Assembly: GCA_028751875.1 (NCBI GenBank)
Contig: CM054144.1
Location: forward strand, 17,334,044-17,398,043
Source of the DNA: Rapana venosa
Taxonomy: Eukaryota; Mollusca; Gastropoda; Neogastropoda; Muricidae
Direction of reading: 5' to 3'
DNA length: 64,000 nt
The notes below the pieces were generated by a model, which saw only the letters and a program-made list of their open reading frames with translations, searched no databases and was not told the DNA's origin. How positions within the stretch are numbered: position 1 is the first letter of the stretch; each line of letters starts with the position of its first letter. Of this stretch, positions 47,395 to 59,400 are shown in pieces. The position numbers and the translations under genes were made by a program.

Positions 47395-48225
47395 CAACCA
47401 TTCCATCTATCTGTAGCAACCATTCCATCTGTAGCAACCATTCTATCTGTAGCAACCATTCCATCTGTAGCAACCATTCCACCTATCTGTAGCAACCATT
47501 CCATCTATCTGTAGCAACCATTCTATCTGTAGCAACCATTCCATCTGTAGCAACCGTTCCATCTGTAGCAACCATTCCATCTATCTGTAGCAATCATTCC
47601 ATCTATCTGTAGCAAGCATTCCATCTATCTGTAGCAAGCATTCCATCTATCTGTAGCAAGCATCTATCTGTAGCAACCATTCCATTATCTGTAGCAACCA
47701 TTCCATCTGTCTGTAGCAACCATTCCATCTATCTGTAGCAACCATTCCATCTGTAGCAACCATTCCACCTATCTGTAGCAACCATTCCATCTATCTGTAG
47801 CAACCATTCCATCTATCTGTAGCAACCATTCCATCTATCTGTAGCAACCATTCCATCTGTCTGTAGCAACCATTCTATCTATCTGTAGCAACCATTCCAT
47901 CTATCTGTAGCAACTATTCCATCTGTAGCAACCATTCCATCTATCTGTAGCAACCATTCCACCTATCTGTAGCAACCATTCCATCTGTAGCTGCCATTCC
48001 ATCTATCTGTAGCAACCATTCCATCTGTAGCAACCATTCCACCTATCTGTAGCAACCATTCCATCTATCTGTAGCAACCATTCCATCTATCTGTAGCAAC
48101 CATTCCATCTATCTGCAGCAACCATTCCATCTATCTGTAGCAACATTCCATCTGTAGCAACCATTCCATCTATCTGTAGCAACCATTCCATCTATCTGTA
48201 GCAACAATTCCATCTGTAGGAACCG
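47395..48225. repeat. Minisatellite, 18- and 22-bp units (ccatctatctgtagcaaccatt)
   Basis: About 40 units alternate between a long form with ctatctgtagc and a short form lacking the 4-bp ctat; 830 bp. Confidence 0.96.
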
Positions 48226-48285
48226 TCCCAAGACTGGGGTCTGCGTGCTATGGATCTCCAAGTCAACCTGCCCTGGGCCAGTCGC

Positions 48286-48640
48286 ATGCATTCAGGTAGC
48301 GTACTGCCTGACCAGTATAATTAAACACCTGAAATAGGTTTGCATTCAGGTAGCGTACTGCCTGACCAGTATAATGAAATACCTGAAAAAGGTTTGCATT
48401 CAGGCAGTGTACTGCCTGACCAGTATAATGAAATACCTGAAAAAGGTTTGCATTCAGGCAGTGTACTGCCTGACCAGTATAATGAAATACCTGAAAAAGG
48501 TTTGCATTCAGGTAGCGTACTGCCTGACCAGTATAATGAAATAGGTTTGCATTCAGGTAGCGTACTGCCTGACCAGTATAATGAAATAGGTTTGCATTCA
48601 GGTAGTGTACTGCCTGTCCAGCGTAATTAAAGACCTGAAA
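48286..48640 (-). repeat. 54-bp minisatellite with internal palindrome, about 7 units
   Basis: Unit ttgcattcaggcagtgtact + gcctgaccagtataatgaaa + tacctgaaaaaggt. Two short units lack the last 13 bp. Each has tcaggcagt-gt-actgcctga, a 9-bp inverted repeat; some copies replace C by T in the left arm, keeping a G-U pair. Confidence 0.93.
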
Positions 48641-48699
48641 TAGGTTTAAGACTTCAACTCTCACCTTCCGAAACTTGACTGTGTAATATGCAAAGCACT

Positions 48700-48955
48700 G
48701 GGCCTAGTCACTTGTCCTCAGCATTTTGTTTGTTTGGTTGGTTGTTTTTGGGTTGTTTTTTCCACCTCAGCATATTAAATTCTGAGGAGTAGTCTTTAAG
48801 GAATACAACAATCCTACACCAGGGTGGCTTCTGATTTGGGCATGACGGCATCAGCACTGTAGGGGTAGGTAGCCGTAGGTACCTCGTCAAACAAGGATCA
48901 AACTCTCAACTTTCTGAATATCTCTCTACGTCGCTGGAACCACTGCGCCACAAAG
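48700..48955 (-). mobile_element. tRNA-derived SINE, family 3
   Basis: Minus strand: A-box TGGCGCAGTGG (48940-48950) and B-box-like GAGTTTGATCC (48895-48905), with a body through cagaagccaccctggtgtag. Seen once in the window. Confidence 0.7.
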
Positions 48956-49062
48956 TGAGAAGAAAAAACCCCAAAACTAGCCTAAGTTCTCAAGCTTCAG
49001 GGGCTAGGTATTTTTAGAAAGAGTGGGATGAGGGGGGGGGGGCGATTTCAGAGCCAGAGAGA

Positions 49063-49096
49063 GAAAAGAGAGAGAGAGAGAGAAAGGGAGGGGGGG

Positions 49097-49183
<87 letters not shown>

Positions 49184-49187
49184 AGAG

Positions 49188-49235
<48 letters not shown>

Positions 49236-49274
49236 GAGGTGGAGGTGGGGGGGGGGGGGGGGGGGGGGGGGGGG
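49063..49274. repeat. (GA)n tract followed by G28
   Basis: GA with G-rich interruptions to 49236, then G 49247-49274. Confidence 0.96.
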
Positions 49275-49426
49275 TTGACATGTGTGAGCAAAAGAGATGT
49301 GATCAAACCCAGCCCCACCATCTGACCCAGCATGTCTGGTCCTGCCAGTGGCGTTTTTGGCCCGGCAGTGACTTGTGGCAGCTCTCCCCATCTGACAGTT
49401 GATATGGACAGGTGTGTGTTGGGGGT

Positions 49427-49452
49427 CCCCCCCCCCCCCCCCCCCCCCCCCC
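49427..49452. repeat. C26 homopolymer
   Basis: Preceded by gggggt, so G5/C5 can pair. Confidence 0.95.
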
Positions 49453-50164
49453 TGCTTGCCATCTCTCTTCTCTACCTGACAGCGCCTTCCTCCAGTGAAG
49501 GAGTAGAGGTGGGGGGATACAGGGGGGGTGGGGGGGGGGGGGGGAGAGAAGGGGTGTGACAGGGCCAGGGAGGGGTTGAAACAGAGAGAAAAGAGCAGGT
49601 GGAGATACAGGGGAAGGGGGGTGTACAGATATACAGACAGACAGACAGGCACACTGGTTGACAGAGGTAGAGATACAGACAGACAGACAGACTGGTTGAC
49701 AGAGGTATTAAGTATGATAGGAGCGCTCTTTAACACAACATTTTTAATGCCTTGTGCTAAGGCCCAAGGTACCCACTCTTATGTGGTGCTAACTATTCAT
49801 GGAGTCAATAATGAATGACGGCAGTGCAAAGTCCTTTCTTCATGCTACGGCTTTTAAGTGTTGTCCTTTTTGTGCTTCATTTCATGCTAAGGCCAAAAGA
49901 TGTACATCTGGACAGCTAAGCCTTTCATGCTAAGGCCACAGAAAATTATATAGCTTACATTTTTTTTTTAACATATACATGACAGCGCTTAAAGCTACAT
50001 GAAGTTGTAGCGCTTATACTGCACGTAGGTGTGTGTGTGTGTGTGTGTGCGCGCGTGCGTATATGTTGTGTGTGTGCGTGTGTGTGCGCGCGTGTGTGTG
50101 TATTTGATATCTGTTTATCTTATTTATCTATGTGCGATCGCGTGCGTGTAAATGATTTGAATCT

Positions 50165-50240
50165 AAGCGCTTTGATTTGTTGCTTTACAAGATTCAGCGC
50201 TATACAAATTCCATACAATATCATTATTATTATTGTGATT
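50165..50240 (+). repeat. SINE tail module with (ATT)n
   Basis: aagcgctttgatttgttgct...agcgctatacaaattccata then ATT triplets. Confidence 0.8.
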
Positions 50241-50672
50241 ATGGCCCCCAAAGTTTGCTACAGTGCAAACAACATGTTGAACACCCCTCAAACTGCAGTC
50301 AATGTACACATATATTCGAAGAGCTAATTTCAATATCAATTCAATTCCATACCTTTATTATCTCACAAACAAGAGAAATTCATGTGTTACAAGCCGTACA
50401 TAAGAAAACAGTGAATAGAACCCCCCCCCCCCCCCCCCAAACCCCCATTTATCACAGCAGAACAACATAGCACAGTACACACCCATCACCTCACACGATA
50501 CTACCTACACCTATACCAATACCAACACCAGCTTAGACTCTCATGCTCAAGTCAAAAGGTATCTTCAGCAGCCAAGAAGGTGGGGGACATGACGTTTGAA
50601 AGTACTACTACTTCTACAACTACGACTACTATTTCTACTAGTACTACTACTAGTACTACTAGTACTAGTACT

Positions 50673-51009
50673 ACTACTACACGTTTGAAACTACTACTAC
50701 TACTTCGTCCTTCGGATGAGACTATAAACCGAGGTCCCCTGTGCGAACGCATGTAGAACATCTTGCGCACACGTTAAATCCTGTTCCGCTGTTCGAAAGA
50801 GTAGGCCATTGTGTGCCGGTGGGAACAGATGACAAAATTTAAAAAACCGCAAATACACGCATAAAAAATCAATTAAAAAAATCATCTGAGCGCTTTGATT
50901 TGTTGCTTTACAAGATTCAGCGCTATATAAATTCCATACATTATTATTATTATTATTACTACTTCTACTACTACTACTGCTACAACTACTACTGCAGCTA
51001 CTACAACTT

Positions 51010-51074
<65 letters not shown>

Positions 51075-51177
51075 ACTGCTGCTGCTGCTGCTCAATGGGG
51101 GAGGGGAGGGGGGGAGGATTGGTGGTGGTGGGGGGTGAAGGACGAAGTAGTAGTAGTAGTTTCAAACGTGTAGTAGT
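50673..51177. repeat. 38-bp inverted repeat flanking a SINE and triplet repeats
   Basis: 50673-50710 and 51140-51177 are perfect reverse complements (acgtttgaaactactacta + ctacttcgtcc at the left). The 429-bp interval holds a family 1 SINE body (50705-50870), a tail module (50885-50945), (CTA)n and (CTG)n. Confidence 0.92.
50705..50960 (+). mobile_element. SINE family 1 body plus tail module and (ATT)n
   Basis: gtccttcggatgagactata...aggccattgtgtgccggtgg..., then gcgctttgatttgttgcttt...agcgctatataaattccat and (ATT)n. Confidence 0.88.
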
Positions 51178-51253
51178 GAGCGCTTTGATTTGTTGCTTTA
51201 CAAGATTCAGCGCTATATAAATTCCATACTTATTATTATTATTATTATTATTG
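51178..51253 (+). repeat. SINE tail module with (ATT)n, next to exon a
   Basis: A second tail module, nearly identical to 50885-50955, ending about 30 bp before the exon a donor. Confidence 0.88.
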
Positions 51254-51286
51254 CTGCTGCTAAAGAAGAGTGCAAAGACTACTCAC

Positions 51287-51404
51287 TCCTGTTGGCCATG
51301 AAGATCTCGATGGCCACATTCTGCAGCAGGTAGCGTCTGGAGAAGATGGCCCGCACCTCGCTGAAATTCCATTTGCCGTGCACACAGTCCACATAGGCCA
51401 GCAC
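51287..51404 (-). CDS. NBEA: Neurobeachin exon a: PH-BEACH domain, middle
   Basis: The first recognised exon, opening [20 protein letters not shown] and continuing through [19 protein letters not shown]. This is the signature strand and helix of the PH-like domain that packs on BEACH. Acceptor is gtgtag at 51405-51410; donor is gtgagt at 51281-51286. It begins in phase 0 and ends after one base of a codon. The exon before it is not found in the 12.6 kb up to 64000. A 38-bp inverted repeat and (ATT)n tract lie just beyond its donor. Confidence 0.95.
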
Positions 51405-52457
51405 CTACACAACACACACACACACACACACAGCAGGATATTTATCAGTATCGTCTGCGTTAAAGAACAAAGTGAAACAAAGGCAATAATAATGCAATAC
51501 AGTCCACCTGCTAAAAGACAATTCAGTCCACACAAGCCAGCACCTGCAGCATACATAAGGGTCACACTCTTCAGCATAATCTGTCCCTAAAAAAAAAAAA
51601 CAAATAAAACAAAAACAAACAACAACAAAAAAGGAAAAGAAAAAATAAGAAGAAAAAAAGGAAAGAAGAAACACGAAAGCTAAAGACGAACGTAAGTAGA
51701 AAAACAAACCAAAGCACAACACTGAGTATAAAACAAAGTCAGTCCCTTTCCAAAAAATTAAAAAAATAAAAAAAATAAAAATAAAAACAACACCAAACCA
51801 AAGAAGCACATTTCAGGTTTGGAATGGCTCTGTTCTGCAGTAAATTATTTGATCAATAAAACTTTAAGGCATGTGGGGCAACAAGACCTAAAAACAACAA
51901 AAAGACAAAAAAAGAAGAAATTTACAGATGTGCGAAGAAAAAGTGACAAGGGCAAAAGAAAAATACTCAAACTGAGTGTAAGACATTAGTCCACAACTAT
52001 ATTATAAAAACCTTCAGCATAACATCCTTTAATAAAACAAATAAACAAAAACACACACAAAAGAAGGAAGAAGGAGAAAGGGGGAGGGAAGGGGGGGACA
52101 AACGAAATATAAAACGAGAAAGACGGAAGAAAAAACAAAGACAACATGATATAAAAGAGTAGATCGAGAGAGAAGAAGAGAAGAGAGTAAAAGAAGAAAA
52201 TAAGAGAAAACAGAGAAAGAGAGAGAGAGAAGTTAGGATTCTGTAGAGAGAAGAGCGATCATAAAATTGAGGAGTGGGAAGACCAAAAAAGAAGAAAAAA
52301 GTAGTAACGTGAATTCGAGAGGCAAATTAACTATTTTTTTTAAACCGCACACAACGTAGTACAAATACACGCAGACAAAGATGAAGAGAGGAGGGGAACG
52401 AATGTAAGAAGAAGACGAGAACACCGGAAGAACGAGCGACCGAGAAGAAGAGAGAGC

Positions 52458-52497
<40 letters not shown>

Positions 52498-53060
52498 CCC
52501 ACGATCCCGGAATAATACCTCCCAACACGACCCCCCACCAGCCAAACAAGTCGAACGATTTCTAAAATATTTTCCGAGAAATAAGAAGATATAAAATGTG
52601 CACAAATTGAAATTCCACTAGCAGGATATGATGTGTACTACAAAACAACATCTGTGAGAACAGATACACTGACAGAAGACAAACCCATCCTTTCCCCCAT
52701 CTCCTCCCCCCTCCCCACCCTTCTCCCATATCCTCCACACACTCACACTCACACACACACACCACACACACACACACTCCTCTCTCTCTCTCTTTCTCAA
52801 ACTCACACACACAACAACACACACACACACTCCCATACAAACAAACAAAATAAGAAGGGCGCCAGGCGGGGAGGCGTTTGGCAAAAAGCGAGTGACATAC
52901 ATACATACATGTCTTAGCCTAGCTGGGATAGGAGGAGGGAGACCCTCCCTTTCAGCTGGGGTAATACCAAGCACTCAGGCCTACTATGCCCTGCTCTGTC
53001 TGTCTGTATGTAATGCTCTCTTAGCTGGCTGAGGAGGGAGCCTGGTATGGCCACCCAGTC
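51405..53060. other. Upstream intron, low-complexity A-rich and GA/CA sequence
   Basis: 51580-52230 is purine-rich on the plus strand (poly-A, GAA), then a GA tract at 52445-52500 and CA tracts at 52735-52835. No exon seen. Confidence 0.6.
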
Positions 53061-53086
53061 TTTTTGTAGATAGTTGTAGCAGTATA

Positions 53087-53088
<2 letters not shown>

Positions 53089-53147
<59 letters not shown>

Positions 53148-53314
53148 CTCTCTCTCTGTGTGTGTGTTGTGTTGTGTGTGTGTGTGTGTGGTGTGGTGTG
53201 TGTGGTGTGTTGTGTGTGTGTGGTGTGGTGGAGAGAGAGAGAATGAGAGAGAGTGTGTGTTGTTGTTGTGCTTACTTGCACGCGTGCTTATCTACTTAAA
53301 GGACAAACAACCAC

Positions 53315-53402
<88 letters not shown>

Positions 53403-53414
53403 GGAGAGAGAGAG

Positions 53415-53477
<63 letters not shown>

Positions 53478-53515
53478 GAAGAGAAGAGAGAGAGAGAGAG
53501 ACAGAGCAGCGAGCA
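53089..53515. repeat. (CT)n, (GT)n and (GA)n compound tracts
   Basis: CT 53089-53157, GT to about 53230, GA 53320-53512. CT and GA arms of about 70 bp can pair as a cruciform. Confidence 0.96.
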
Positions 53516-53849
53516 GAAAAATGCCAGACAGCCGGACAGAACTGATCTCTATGCCATTTACTACCCTCACCAGCACTCCCTCCCCACCACCCCATCCAAG
53601 TTCTCCAGTTACAACTCTCATCATTCTTCATCACCTTCCATCAGACAACCTACCACCCCCCGCCCACCACCACCAATCCTGCCCCCCCCCCCCCCCCCCT
53701 CCCCCCCCCCATCTGGAAATCAGTCACAGCCAAGATCTCTAACACCAGCACACACACCACACTACACAACACACAAAAACACACAGACAAACACAGGGAC
53801 CACAAAACGATGGCAGTACAGGCCCCCCCTAATACAAAACCATCATTCA

Positions 53850-54125
53850 GGGAGCACAGCAGCAGAGCTCTAAGGCTGAAAGTGGCGGCGAGGGAGGCGG
53901 CGAATCGATCTAGGCTGGGCTGGCGGGCTGGGGCGGCAAAAAGCGAGGCGCACAATCGAATTAGGCGGGCGGTAACTCGATTGGGCAGCGATCAGCCTCG
54001 GACGTAATTTCTAATGGAGCTGGCAAAAGCCCGCGGAAAGTTCCGCCGAAATGCACTCGGCCCCTCATTAAACTGATGCCCGTCCATTTCCCTTAATCAA
54101 ATATTGATGCAAGGGACGGCTTGGC
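53850..54125. promoter_or_regulatory. Candidate conserved non-coding element 1
   Basis: Complex, non-repetitive sequence between tandem repeats, with no credible ORF. Dense in ATCGAT, TAATTT, CATTAAA and cccttaatcaaatattgatg motifs. Conservation cannot be tested here. Confidence 0.35.
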
Positions 54126-54209
54126 AAAAGGGAGGGGGGGGTGGGGGGTGGTGGTGAAGGGTGAAAGGTGAGGAGAGGGGTTAGGGTGGCAGCGCCGCCC
54201 CAGCAGCTG

Positions 54210-54210
<1 letters not shown>

Positions 54211-54271
<61 letters not shown>

Positions 54272-54275
54272 TGAT
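54211..54275. repeat. (GT)n tract
   Basis: About 60 bp of GT; another GT tract lies at 54437-54535. Confidence 0.97.
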
Positions 54276-54382
54276 GATGGTGATGGTGGTTGTATTGGTG
54301 GTGGTGGGGGTTAGTGATGGTGGAGAGAAACGGGGAGACTGGATAGATGTTGGAATAATGTGTGTGTGTGTTTTTATATTTT

Positions 54383-54431
54383 TTTTATTTTATTCTTTTA
54401 TATCGAGGATAATGGGATAAGCACTTATGTG

Positions 54432-54440
<9 letters not shown>
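54383..54440 (-). mobile_element. SINE family 1, tail scrap
   Basis: ttttatatcgaggataatgg + gataagcacttatgtgcttt only. Confidence 0.65.
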
Positions 54441-54496
<56 letters not shown>

Positions 54497-54609
54497 GTGT
54501 GTGTGTGTGTGTTGTGTGTGAGTGAGTGTGTGTGTGCTGGGGGAAGGGGTGTAAAGATATATTCATATACACCAGATTATTGGGGTGTACAGATATAACC
54601 ATATACATC

Positions 54610-54860
54610 AGATTATTAAACAAGATCTATTTAATCTCATCCATTCCAACTGGTCTACTCTTCCACAAAAGGCGGATTGGGTTTCTAACGTGAGCCAAGA
54701 AACTGTACCTGGGTTTCTAGTCTAATCCAAAAGATTTGCAGAATGGAGTTGGAAGAAATTTACTCCCAATGGAAAAAATAAACTCAAATGGAAAGCTCAG
54801 CGACAGCTTGAATCAGCAACCCCAGGCGGATTACTGAAGTTCACGATTCTAATAACTGAG
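54610..54860 (-). mobile_element. Degraded SINE, family 1
   Basis: tggtctactcttccacaaaa, tagtctaatccaaaagattt and a decayed head (taataactgagctaatccg). One of the oldest copies. Confidence 0.55.
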
Positions 54861-54929
54861 CTAATCCGAACTGGTCCACAGCCACCCCCAAATCGTTTTG
54901 CTGGCAGACAGGGTGTGTGTGCGTGTGTG

Positions 54930-55110
54930 CATGAAAGCGCCATCTGAATGGTCTGCTCCTGCCTTGACGTCACCCCCAGCCCAGCACGTGCAACTGACTG
55001 GGCACACGTGACACATGTCCACAATGTCTCACTCCTTCTCTCTGCTTCACCACAGTCGAGGGCTGGGCACTGGAGATGGGGAAGACAAATGGGTAGGAGA
55101 GAATGATCAT
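54930..55110. promoter_or_regulatory. Island with CRE and E-box motifs
   Basis: TGACGTCA at 54965-54972 and CACGTG at 54985-54990 and 55005-55010 within 45 bp. Could be an enhancer or promoter; sequence motifs only. Confidence 0.28.
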
Positions 55111-55564
55111 TCTGGTGATCAAAACGATATCTGATACACACACTTGGGTTCTTAATTCATAATGTCTGTTGGGTTAATACTGATAAATAAAAATGATGAC
55201 CTGTAAAATCATAAACAGTTATGGGGAAACAATCGTTTTTGCTTTTTATATGTAGATTTACGCCCACTGTACGTGTGTTTGAGTGTGTGTGTCTGTGTGT
55301 GCACACGTGTGTAAGTGCGCGCATTGACGTGTCACCAGTGCTTGCACCAGTAGGTGTTCCCCCCCAAATGAGCTTTTAAGTAAAGGTGCCTGTTGCCATC
55401 CTGCATGCATGCATATTCATGCGTATGACACTACAGAACTCTGCAGCCAGCGGCTTGAGATAAAGCACAAACGGTGTGATTTTTCTTATTCCTTATCTCT
55501 TCCCTACACTCTCTAACGAAGCATGGAAAGCATAATCAAGGAAACCCTCATTAATAATTTCTTT

Positions 55565-55866
55565 GGGTGCTAACGACCTTTTCTTGGCATCATCACCAGA
55601 CAGTTCAGGCTTTTATTTCTGCAGGAGAGCTAGCTAGCTGTACTCCCTTCTCTGTGGTGGGGAGCTGTCTGCCAGTCTGCAGAAAAGCAGGAAGCTGTTC
55701 CATCATAATTACCCTCCCCGGGGAGAGGGGGGCTGTGTGTACCCGGACACTGTCCTTGCCATGGGCCCCGTGGGGAGAGGGGTACACGCCAGGCCCCATT
55801 TGGCGGGCACAAACCAGCCACCCGCCTAATTGCCCCCACTCTTCTCCCTGTACTCAGCCAGAGCCA
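55565..55866 (+). promoter_or_regulatory. Candidate conserved non-coding element 2, left copy of an inverted pair
   Basis: Matches 57314-57606 in reverse complement. The core (about 55680-55842) differs by one 1-nt indel in roughly 160 bp; the flanks are clearly more diverged. Contains cataattacc, gcctaattgcc and the palindrome ctccccggggag. No credible ORF. Confidence 0.6.
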
Positions 55867-56039
55867 GTAGAGAGAGGATCAGTAGGCTACAGCAGTTGGA
55901 GGAGAGAGCTGAAAATGAGGGTAGTGGATACACAGGGATTCCCTTCCCTGCCTGCCTGCCTGCCTGTCTGGATGGTATCAGCGCTCATTCCCTCATCGCC
56001 CAATTATTCTGCCAGTGCACGAACTTTGATCGAGAATTT

Positions 56040-56476
56040 TTTTTAAAAAGTTGAAAAGAAAACAACCTAAAACCACACAAATAAATCCCAAAAGCCCCTG
56101 ATATCCCCCCCTCCCCAATTTTTTTTTTAAAAAGAAAGAGCAAAGGAAAAATTACAGTAAAACAACATGAAACAAAACCGGATTTCTGTCGAAATTGTTA
56201 GCAGTTTATTTTTTGGCTTCTGTGTAGCGAGAACAGTTTGTTTTTCCAACACCAAGCTTTATTTGAAAAAAGATCCTTTTCACACGAGATTGTTTGCTCC
56301 CACAAGAAGGCATGGGCGCCTGTGAGGTGGGTGTTTTCTACCAGTTAGATAGACTTCTTTACCACCCCTAGCAAACTCAACGACAAACTTCTTTCTGACT
56401 GCAAAAGCTATCACTTGCTTTACACCCATACACCTGCCCATGTACCAACATTTTCTATAATGACGTGATTTCTTCA

Positions 56477-56508
<32 letters not shown>

Positions 56509-57300
56509 TCACTGTGAACATACTCTCACTCAAGAGTTAAAGAATAACAATGCCATATGATTGTGTAACCAAAGTTCAAAATATTGTTTTAGAAAAACAA
56601 ACTGGCATAAAGCAGCTGAAGCAAACAAGCTATTAAAACATCCTTGAGAAGACACTAAGAAAAAGAAAGAAAAAAGAAAATTCTTATTTGTCATCAAGTT
56701 TCTTTTATGATAGGATACCTTGCTTGTAAGGATTGGTATGTCATACTCTTAACTGTTAAAAACCAAATCCCGACATGTTTTTTGGGGGGCAATATTGGGA
56801 ACATTGTTTCTGCTCTATTTAAGTTCATTCAAATAGTTTACAGGTTTTTGCTTTTCATTGACTGATGCTGATTTGTATTTTTTCTCATGAAATAGTTCGC
56901 GTGCGTGTGTGCGTGTGCGTGCGTGAACTCACATGCATGTGTTTTTATACAAACAAAAGACAATTATTGGACACAACACATTCATCACTAGCACCAAATC
57001 GCCACTGAAGGAAGCAGATGATCTCTCGTTCTTATTTTCATTTTAATTTATTTCATATTTGTTAAATTGTGTCACTCTCATTTTTTATACATTAAAAAAA
57101 ATCTACTTTTAAAAGCTTGTTTGATAATGAAAATATCTTTAAAAGCTTGTTTGATAGTGAAAATGGATATATATGAAGCAATATTTTTACAAGCTTGTTT
57201 GATAATGAAAAGGGATGTGTACAAAGCAACTGCCAATGCCAACCAACCAGACAGAAGCACTAGTAGCCTACTCACTATTTCTATCAGCTATTTCCTTCAA
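56040..57300. other. Spacer between the inverted copies
   Basis: AT-rich; (ATC)n at 56478-56508 and three copies of aagcttgtttgataatgaaa (about 57112, 57143, 57191). No gene seen. Confidence 0.6.
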
Positions 57301-57313
57301 CTACAGAATGATA

Positions 57314-57606
57314 CTCTGGCCTAGGTACAGGGAGAGAGTGGGGGCAATTAGGCGGGTGGCTGGTTTGTGCCCGCCAAATGGGGCCTGGCGTGTACCCCTC
57401 TCCCCACGGGGCCCATGGCAAGGACAGTGTCCCGGGTACACACAGCCCCCCTCTCCCCGGGGAGGGTAATTATGATGGAACAGCTTCCTGCTTTTCTGCA
57501 GACAGCGCTGCTATGCAGAGAAGAGAGTATAGCTAGCTAGCTCTCCTGCAGAAATAAAAGCCCGTAGTTCTGGTGAGGATGCCAAGAAAAGGTCGTTAGC
57601 ACCCAG
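57314..57606 (-). promoter_or_regulatory. Candidate conserved non-coding element 2, right (inverted) copy
   Basis: Reverse-complement partner of 55565-55866, with a 1447-bp spacer. Ends against a G28 run at 57616. Confidence 0.6.
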
Positions 57607-57615
57607 ATTTACGAA

Positions 57616-57643
57616 GGGGGGGGGGGGGGGGGGGGGGGGGGGG
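57616..57643 (+). repeat. G28 homopolymer
   Basis: Pure G run next to the right inverted arm. Confidence 0.95.
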
Positions 57644-58209
57644 CGGGACACAACATAAAAATAAGAATACATAAATAAAGGGTAAAGGAAAAGGGGAGGC
57701 GATGTAAGTTTTTGGTGTGTGCTTAGTGTGGACCTAAGTGAAAGACTTGGAGTAGAGATTTTTTCCCCTCCCTCATGTTAACCTGTTTGCTAATAAAAGT
57801 CAATGACATTCAAAATGTCTTATACTCACGCACACACTCATTATTATACATGTTTAGAGAGAGAGAGAGATAAAGAGATGTTGAAATTCACACGCACAAA
57901 AACACACAAAAGCACACAATACTCCAGCTATATTGTTTCCAGCCCAAAGCGATTTTTGTGGTGTTCGTATGGCTAGAAAAAAATATACCAACATTTACCT
58001 CCCCCTCTCTCCTCAAATGAGGCATGCCTGTGTGCTCATTCACTCACTCACACACACACACGCGCGCGCGCGCACACGACAAAAACATGAAAGTACATAC
58101 ACAGGACACAAACATAAGACGAAAACAAAAACGCATAATTCAATTGTAAAAAAAACAACACAAACCACCACACCAAGAACAGCAATTAAGTTTGCTTTTC
58201 CCATCTAGG

Positions 58210-58480
58210 TAGGAGGCACCAGTGTGCACTGCAGAGGGCCATAAACTATTGTCTCCTGCAGACACAACGTCTCATATTTTCATGACGGGGCCGGCCCACT
58301 GACTCCCAGCAGTGAAGTTATTGGGCCGTTCACATTTATAACCTTTTTTCTTTCAGTGGCTAGCAGCTTCGTAAAAACTGTAATTAACAGGCCAGTGTTC
58401 CTCTCCCAGCCTCAGCCAAGCGGAAAACCCGCTTCTAACTCAAATTTCTGATGCACGGCCTTGTGTGGGTTTGGTGTCTG
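58210..58480. promoter_or_regulatory. Candidate conserved non-coding element 3
   Basis: Complex sequence with ccataaactattgtctc, ttcacatttataacc and tgtaattaacaggcc (TAATTA at 58381-58386). No ORF, no repeats. Confidence 0.35.
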
Positions 58481-58939
58481 TCGCATTACATGGTTCATGA
58501 TGATGAGAGAGAGTTGTATGGTCTTGAAGATTATTGCGCAAGCCTGGACATTTGGTTGTTTCCTGCACAGTGTGACATGACATATCTGTCTTCAATTTAA
58601 CGTCTGTTCACTCTTAGTGATATTAGATGTCATATCTGTGCTGTTATAGTCTGGCAACAATTTTAGTTCTGCTGTAAACCAATGTAATGGGCATCAGATG
58701 ATTAATTTACTGAGTGTGACCCTTTTAACTTTTGGTTATTTCGAAGTATCCACCTCTGGGGGGCACTCTTTCATTCTTTTGTTATCTGTAGATGGCGGAG
58801 TTGTTTTTATCATGACTCTTCAAAACTGTCTTAATTTTTTTTTTTTTTTAACATTTTCTTTAAAAAAGATAACCTGCATAACATGCCAGTTTGACTCTAA
58901 AAGGGCTGTAGCAGTATAGTTCTCTGTGTGTGTGTGACC

Positions 58940-59140
58940 ATTCGTTCTGCCGGGACCCTGACAACCCGACAAGGTCAAGAGAGGGTGGGAAAGGCAGGCA
59001 GACAGGCAGGCAGGCAGGCGGGGATTCCTGGCCCACAATAATTGGATTTATTCTGGAATCCCCAGCTTCAAGGCTGGCGCCCTCAGGACCCAGGCCTTTT
59101 ACATGGCTATAAGCCTACCATACCGGACCCCCTAGTTGCC
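58940..59140. promoter_or_regulatory. Candidate conserved non-coding element 4
   Basis: cccacaataattggatttat + tctggaatcccc and a GC-rich continuation, with a short (GGCA)n insertion. Confidence 0.28.
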
Positions 59141-59367
59141 AGACAGAGTGGTGTTGGGGGTAGACTACACTAGGCTAGTGTAGCTACATGTGTGCCGACA
59201 GCAGTCGTGCATGTTGTGGTCTGCAGGATTGCCGGCAAGGAGGTGATGTGGGCTCCCCACTGAGAGGCTAATGACTCAGACAGCCGCTTTGTCTACACCC
59301 TGGCTACATGGCCATTGCCACACCCGCTGCTTGGGGGAAAGGAACAGGGAAGGCTGGAGCAGGAGAG

Positions 59368-59370
<3 letters not shown>

Positions 59371-59399
<29 letters not shown>

Positions 59400-59400
59400 G
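59371..59400 (+). repeat. G30 homopolymer
   Basis: Pure G run. Confidence 0.95.

Noticed and set aside
48263..48664. 133-codon minus-strand frame of repeated TGQAV-YLNANLFQVF units
   Set aside because: A by-product of a 54-bp repeat, whose length is a multiple of three.
53158..53742. Arg-Glu-rich 194-codon frame and similar frames over GA/CT, CA and G tracts elsewhere
   Set aside because: Translation of simple dinucleotide repeats; not genes.
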